Assembly: GCA_001799635.1 (NCBI GenBank)
Contig: MGTV01000023.1
Span: forward strand, 28,029 to 92,028
Direction of reading: 5' to 3'
Source of the DNA: Elusimicrobia bacterium GWA2_62_23
GTDB taxonomy: Bacteria; Elusimicrobiota; Elusimicrobia; Elusimicrobiales; UBA9959
DNA: 64,000 nt
Below, in pieces: positions 60,402 to 64,000 of this stretch (position 1 is the first letter of the stretch; each line of letters starts with the position of its first letter). The notes under the pieces were generated by a model. The model was given only the letters and a program-made list of their open reading frames with translations. It was not told where the DNA came from and made no database searches. The translations under genes and the position numbers were made by a program.

Positions 60402-62393
60402 ATGTCAAACGACGAAAAACGCGACGACCTTCCGCTCGAAGAAATGCAGGGGGAGGAAGAAGTCGAACTTTTGGACGAGCCCAAGGAAACGCCGCACGTC
60501 GCGGGCGTGAACCCCGAGGAAGCCGAGCTGAAATGGTACCGCACCGTGTACCAGGGCGACTCCATGCCGCAGCTTACCCTGCGCGCGGTCATCATGGGGG
60601 CCTTCCTCGGCGGCTTCATGTCGCTGTCCAACCTCTACATAGGCCTTAAGACCGGCTGGGGCCTGGGCGTGGCCATTACGGCCTGCATCCTCTCCTTCAC
60701 CATCTGGAAGACCCTGCGCACGCTGCTGCCCTTCCTGTTCAAAACGGACATGAGCATCCTGGAGAACAACTGCATGCAGAGCACGGCCTCGGCGGCCGGC
60801 TACTCCACCGGCGGCACCATGGTCTCGGCCATTTCGGCCTACCTCATCATCACCGGGGCCCACATGAGCTGGACGGTGCTCACGCTCTGGACCATCTTCC
60901 TCGCCATGCTCGGCGTGTTCATAGCCATCCCCATGAAGCGCCAGATGATCAACATCGAGCAGCTCAAGTTCCCCAGCGGCATCGCCGCGGCGGAAACCCT
61001 CAAGAGCCTGCACGCCAAGGGCCAGGAAGCTTCCGACAAGGCCCGCGCCATGGGCCTGGCCGGCCTCTTCGGGGCCGCCATAGCGCTGCTGCGCGACAAG
61101 GGCGTGTCCCTGCGGATAAAGGACCTGCTGGATTTCAAACTCTCCCTGCCGGGCATGCTCCCGTTCAACGGCACCCTTAAGGGCCAGCCGCTCGAAAAGT
61201 GGACCTTCTCCTTCGAGGTCAGCGCGCTGATGGTGGCGGCCGGCGCCATCATCGGCTGGAAGATCTCCTGGTCGCTGCTGCTCGGCGCCACTATCAACTA
61301 CGGCATCCTGGCCCCCTGGGTATCGGGCATGGGCGCCATTGACTTAAGCAAGCTCGGCTACCGCGCCATAGTGCAGTGGAGCACCTGGGCTGGCGCCGCC
61401 ATCATGGTGACCTCAGGGCTGTTCATGTTCGCCCTGCAGTGGAAGACCGTGCTGCGCGCTTTCGGCGGCGTCACCAACATCTTCCACAAGCGCCCCGACA
61501 CCGCCGCGGACCCGCTGGCCCACATAGAAGTGCCAGCCTCCTGGTTCCTCACCGGCACGGCTTTCGCCGGCCTGGGCTGCATCATGGTGCTGCACTACGC
61601 CTTCCAGACCAGTTGGTGGATGGGTCTGGTGGCCGTGGTCCTCACCTTCTTCCTCGCCATAGTGGCGGCACGCGCCACAGGCGAAAGCGACATCACCCCG
61701 ATAGGCGCCATGGGCAAGATCACCCAGCTCACCTTCGGCATGCTGGCCCCGTCCAACATGACCACCAACCTCATGACCGCCTCCGTCACGGCCGGCGCCG
61801 CCGGGTCCACCGCGGACCTGCTCACCGACCTCAAGAGCGGCTACCTGCTGGGCGCCAACCCGCGCCAGCAGTTCCTGGCGCAGTTCTTCGGCATCTTCGC
61901 CGGCACGCTCATAGTGGTGCCAGCCTTCTACATCCTGGTCCCCAACGCCGCGTCGCTGGGTTCCGACCAGTGGCCGGCCCCCTCGGCGCAGGTCTGGGCC
62001 GCCGTGGCCAAGCTCCTGTCCAACGGCATCCACTCGCTGCACCCCGCCGCGCGCAACGGCATGCTGATAGGCGGCCTGGTAGGCATCTTCATCCCCTGCC
62101 TGGAACTGCTGTTCCCCAAGCACCGCAAGTACATCCCCTCCGCTATGGGCCTGGGGCTTTCCATGGTCATCCCGTTCTGGAACTCGCTGTCCATGTTCCT
62201 GGGCGGCCTGATAGCGCTGGTGCTGGAGCGCAAGGCCAAGGCTACCGCCGAGAAGTATATAATCCCGGTGAGCTCCGGCATCATAGCCGGCGAGTCGCTC
62301 ATGGGTGTGGCCATAGCGCTGTCGGACGCGGCCAAGACCGGCATGTTCACCGCGTTCATCACGCCGGTGAAAGCCTTCCTGCGCATCCGCTAG
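60402..62393 (+). CDS. OPT-family oligopeptide transporter
   Basis: A 663-aa membrane protein with about 14-16 helices. An acidic N-terminal tail (about 1-45, rich in Asp/Glu) precedes 'LTLRAVIMGAFLGGFMSLSNLYIGLKTGWG', the classic OPT opening. Later 'ATGESDITPIGAMGKITQLTFG', 'NLMTASVTAGAAGSTADLLTDLKSGYLLGANPRQQF' and 'AMGLGLSMVIPFWNSLSMFLGG' are also family-typical. OPT proteins import peptides or metal chelates with protons; bacterial members are mostly untested. AGGGGA precedes the ATG; it starts 47 nt after the tRNA and may share its transcript. Confidence 0.9.
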   Translation: MSNDEKRDDLPLEEMQGEEEVELLDEPKETPHVAGVNPEEAELKWYRTVYQGDSMPQLTLRAVIMGAFLGGFMSLSNLYIGLKTGWGLGVAITACILSFTIWKTLRTLLPFLFKTDMSILENNCMQSTASAAGYSTGGTMVSAISAYLIITGAHMSWTVLTLWTIFLAMLGVFIAIPMKRQMINIEQLKFPSGIAAAETLKSLHAKGQEASDKARAMGLAGLFGAAIALLRDKGVSLRIKDLLDFKLSLPGMLPFNGTLKGQPLEKWTFSFEVSALMVAAGAIIGWKISWSLLLGATINYGILAPWVSGMGAIDLSKLGYRAIVQWSTWAGAAIMVTSGLFMFALQWKTVLRAFGGVTNIFHKRPDTAADPLAHIEVPASWFLTGTAFAGLGCIMVLHYAFQTSWWMGLVAVVLTFFLAIVAARATGESDITPIGAMGKITQLTFGMLAPSNMTTNLMTASVTAGAAGSTADLLTDLKSGYLLGANPRQQFLAQFFGIFAGTLIVVPAFYILVPNAASLGSDQWPAPSAQVWAAVAKLLSNGIHSLHPAARNGMLIGGLVGIFIPCLELLFPKHRKYIPSAMGLGLSMVIPFWNSLSMFLGGLIALVLERKAKATAEKYIIPVSSGIIAGESLMGVAIALSDAAKTGMFTAFITPVKAFLRIR

Positions 62394-62401
62394 TCGGGAT
62401 A

Positions 62402-62472
62402 GGGGACGCTGATTCCTAATTCCTAATTTTTAAGGAACCTCCGCCAATTAGAAATTAGAAATCGACGTCCCC
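62402..62472. repeat. Dispersed palindromic element, family B, copy 2
   Basis: 27-bp arms (62402-62428 and 62446-62472) match at 23 of 27; they begin GGGGACG and carry the doubled TYCTAAT seen at 31399-31486. Lies just after the OPT stop. Confidence 0.8.
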
Positions 62473-62478
62473 TAAAGA

Positions 62479-62510
62479 AAAAGGCCCGGGAGACCGGGCC
62501 TTTTCTTTTT
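62479..62510. terminator. Bidirectional terminator between OPT and lipase genes
   Basis: Perfect 11-bp stem AAAAGGCCCGG/CCGGGCCTTTT (62479-62489 with 62494-62504), 4-nt loop, T-rich on the plus side and, reading the other strand, TTTTTCTTT. Confidence 0.88.
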
Positions 62511-62523
62511 CAGCGGGGGCCTG

Positions 62524-63819
62524 TTATTTTACCAGGTCCGTCACCAGCTTCAGCATCGCTGGGCTGAAGGTAATGGTCACGTGGTTCTCGTTGACTATGA
62601 GCTTCTTTATCGGCTCCTTGCGGGCCGGGTGGGTGAGGTCGGCGGTATGGGCGGCGCTTTCCACGAAGGCCAGGCCGTCGGAAGGGCCGTCCTTCTCGGT
62701 CTGGGGCACGTTCTCTATGTCGCTCTTGTTGCCGGCCACCACGGCCACGGCGACGTCGGCCGGCACCGGGTAGGACTTGAAGGCGTTGATGAAGTTGCCG
62801 CCGCGCGCTATGGCGTTGTCTATGCCCAGCGAGTGGCTCACAAAGCCCTGCCCGCCGTGCAGCGTGGTGTAGGAATCGGGCGAAGCGGGGCTGACCGGGA
62901 ACTTGCCGCTCCAGTTATACAGCACCTGCTGCTGCATGGGAAAATTGTCGCTGTAGATGCTGAACTCGAAAGTGTCTTTCCAGACGCCGTAGGCCAGCAC
63001 CTTGTCCCAGCTCATTGGGGCGTTGGCGGCCAGTTCGTCCTTCATGAAGTAGTAGTTGAACTCGGGGTGGCGGAAGGCGAAATCCTGCCCGCGGTGCGGG
63101 GTGGCCAGCGTCACCAGGTTCTCCACGTCCCCCCGGTAAGGCGTCCAGCCGGCGCCGTTGAGGCGGAAATTGGAAACGTACACGCGGCCCACCAGGCCGC
63201 CGGCGCTATGGCCTACCAGCGTCACCTTCTGTACGCCGGTGTCCTGGCGGATCAGTTCTATGGCGTCGGCCAGGTACTGCGCCTCGTAGAACAGGCTGCC
63301 GTGCTTATGCGGGAAGGTGAGGGCGAAGACCCGGTGGCCGGCGGCTTCCAGGGCCTGCAGCAGGCCGGGCTTAGAAGCGTCGCCAAGCAGTATGGCGGGG
63401 GTGGCCCAGGCGCGGTTGGCGTTGTCGGACGCGCCGTGCAGCAGGATCACTACCTTGCCCTTGTTCACCCGCCATTTGGGTCCGTAATGCAGCAGGAAGG
63501 TGGAAGTGGGCGGCAGGTTGGAACCGAAGGCGGAGATTATCTCGGGGGTCTCGTGGCGCGACTTGCTCAGGGCGCTTTCGGAGACGAAAGGCCGGGCCGT
63601 ATCCTGCCAGCACTCTATCTTTTCCCAGTACTTGGACCGGATGGACCGCACCAGCGAGAGCCCGGCGGAAGGGCGGGCTTTCTCAAGCACGGCCTCGGGA
63701 GCCTGGGGTACTGCCGCGGCTGCGGCGGAAAGCTGGGATATGGCGCCGGGCTGGCCGGCAAAAGCGGCGTTGGTCATAGATAGTATCAGGACAAGCTGGA
63801 AAGCGGTGAATTTAAGCAT
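62524..63819 (-). CDS. Secreted alpha/beta-hydrolase, lipase-like
   Basis: A 431-aa protein starting at the ATG 63819 (MLKFTAFQLVLILSMTNAAFA, signal peptide); the open frame upstream runs through a structured leader and is not used. 'KVVILLHGASDNANRAW' gives the oxyanion HG motif and 'VTLVGHSAGGLVGRVYV' the nucleophile elbow GHSAGG (Ser near residue 229). 'LVTLATPHRGQDFA' is typical of triacylglycerol lipases and PGAP1-like esterases. Catalytic Asp probably lies around 'SDGLAF' and His in 'NENHVTITFSP' near the end. Likely cleaves an ester in the periplasm or outside the cell. Confidence 0.85.
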   Translation of the reverse strand: MLKFTAFQLVLILSMTNAAFAGQPGAISQLSAAAAAVPQAPEAVLEKARPSAGLSLVRSIRSKYWEKIECWQDTARPFVSESALSKSRHETPEIISAFGSNLPPTSTFLLHYGPKWRVNKGKVVILLHGASDNANRAWATPAILLGDASKPGLLQALEAAGHRVFALTFPHKHGSLFYEAQYLADAIELIRQDTGVQKVTLVGHSAGGLVGRVYVSNFRLNGAGWTPYRGDVENLVTLATPHRGQDFAFRHPEFNYYFMKDELAANAPMSWDKVLAYGVWKDTFEFSIYSDNFPMQQQVLYNWSGKFPVSPASPDSYTTLHGGQGFVSHSLGIDNAIARGGNFINAFKSYPVPADVAVAVVAGNKSDIENVPQTEKDGPSDGLAFVESAAHTADLTHPARKEPIKKLIVNENHVTITFSPAMLKLVTDLVK

Positions 63820-63825
63820 AAAATC

Positions 63826-63848
63826 CTTCACGTGTTGCGCACGTGAAG
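63826..63848 (-). promoter_or_regulatory. Perfect hairpin at the ribosome site of the lipase gene
   Basis: CTTCACGTG / CACGTGAAG arms (63826-63834 with 63840-63848), 5-nt loop. On the mRNA the 3' arm ends in GUGAAG, which runs into the GAAGGA ribosome site 4 nt before the AUG, so the folded hairpin would hide part of it. It could also be a protein-binding palindrome (CACGTG). Confidence 0.6.
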
Positions 63849-64000
63849 ATATTGTCACAATTTTGGCCCGGGTCCAATAGAGGCAAAGGACCCAGACGCC
63901 GCCTGGGCCCCCCGGCCCAGGGCTGTCCCAAGAAAGTTCCTTAGGCGAAGGGCAGCAACGGCTGTAAATCCCCGTCACGTATCCTTTTTAAGCGGTTTTC
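63849..64000 (-). other. Structured GC-rich leader of the lipase gene, to the window edge
   Basis: No gene is seen here. The strand read toward the lipase contains CCTGGGCC/GGCCCAGG (63902-63909 with 63914-63921, perfect, 4-nt loop) and GGGTCC/GGACCC arms around 63870-63892, followed by an AT-rich stretch. The TTGGAC near 63875 might be a -35. Could be a leader RNA or the end of an upstream element; not matched to a known riboswitch. Confidence 0.45.

Noticed and set aside
63820..63978. Upstream extension of the lipase gene (about 53 codons)
   Set aside because: The region is hairpin-rich leader DNA, and the signal peptide starts at the ATG 63819 with a ribosome site.

Overview
The window is about 64 kb of GC-rich DNA, densely coded, from a Gram-negative (diderm) bacterium. 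It carries lptD, pal, cpoB, tolB, several outer-membrane beta-barrels, and a PorV-like protein beside a large secreted protein with a FlgD/type-IX-like C-terminus. That mixture, with the many secreted FecR-domain proteins, suggests an Elusimicrobiota-like lineage. The lineage is an inference; no rRNA is present to settle it.

Layout. 1-15,986: two minus-strand envelope operons. The upstream one is 1654-aa CTD protein > PorV-like > beta-barrel > FecR protein, ending in a strong terminator. The downstream one is FecR protein > beta-barrel > beta-propeller protein that runs off the left edge. 16,018-21,621: a zinc exporter divergent from polyprenyl synthase-menA, then pal-cpoB-tolB. 21,633-47,418: almost all minus strand and mostly housekeeping: epimerase-tdk-transposase fragment; prfA-prmC-murA-folC-ROK kinase-lptD; rpmE; trxA-polA-rhomboid-coaE-rho-M23 peptidase; smc-phosphoesterase-response regulator. 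A third FecR/beta-barrel module lies at 43,595-47,418. 47,602-50,506: mltA-namZ-response regulator (cell-wall turnover). 50,726-53,034: queG-birA-nadC. 53,057-55,273: an accessory island with a nucleotidyltransferase pair behind a consensus promoter, a GIY-YIG nuclease bounded by repeats, and an HNH nuclease. 55,273-64,000: membrane protein-uvrB, divergent ispH fused to a membrane domain, an ECF sigma factor, tRNA-Val, an OPT transporter and a lipase-like hydrolase.

How the genes work together. Much of the window serves the envelope: LPS export (LptD), Tol-Pal, peptidoglycan synthesis and turnover (MurA, MltA, NamZ, M23), isoprenoid and quinone supply (IspH, polyprenyl synthase, MenA), and secreted or outer-membrane proteins. 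The most likely undescribed system is the paired secreted-FecR/beta-barrel module, present three times within about 43 kb. Other notable points are an IspH-UbiA-like fusion, -10 boxes lying 6-7 nt from start codons (leaderless mRNAs), a strong context rule for Ile codons, and four families of dispersed palindromic repeats. No intergenic stretch exceeds 300 bases; the larger ones are described under the repeat, promoter and terminator entries.
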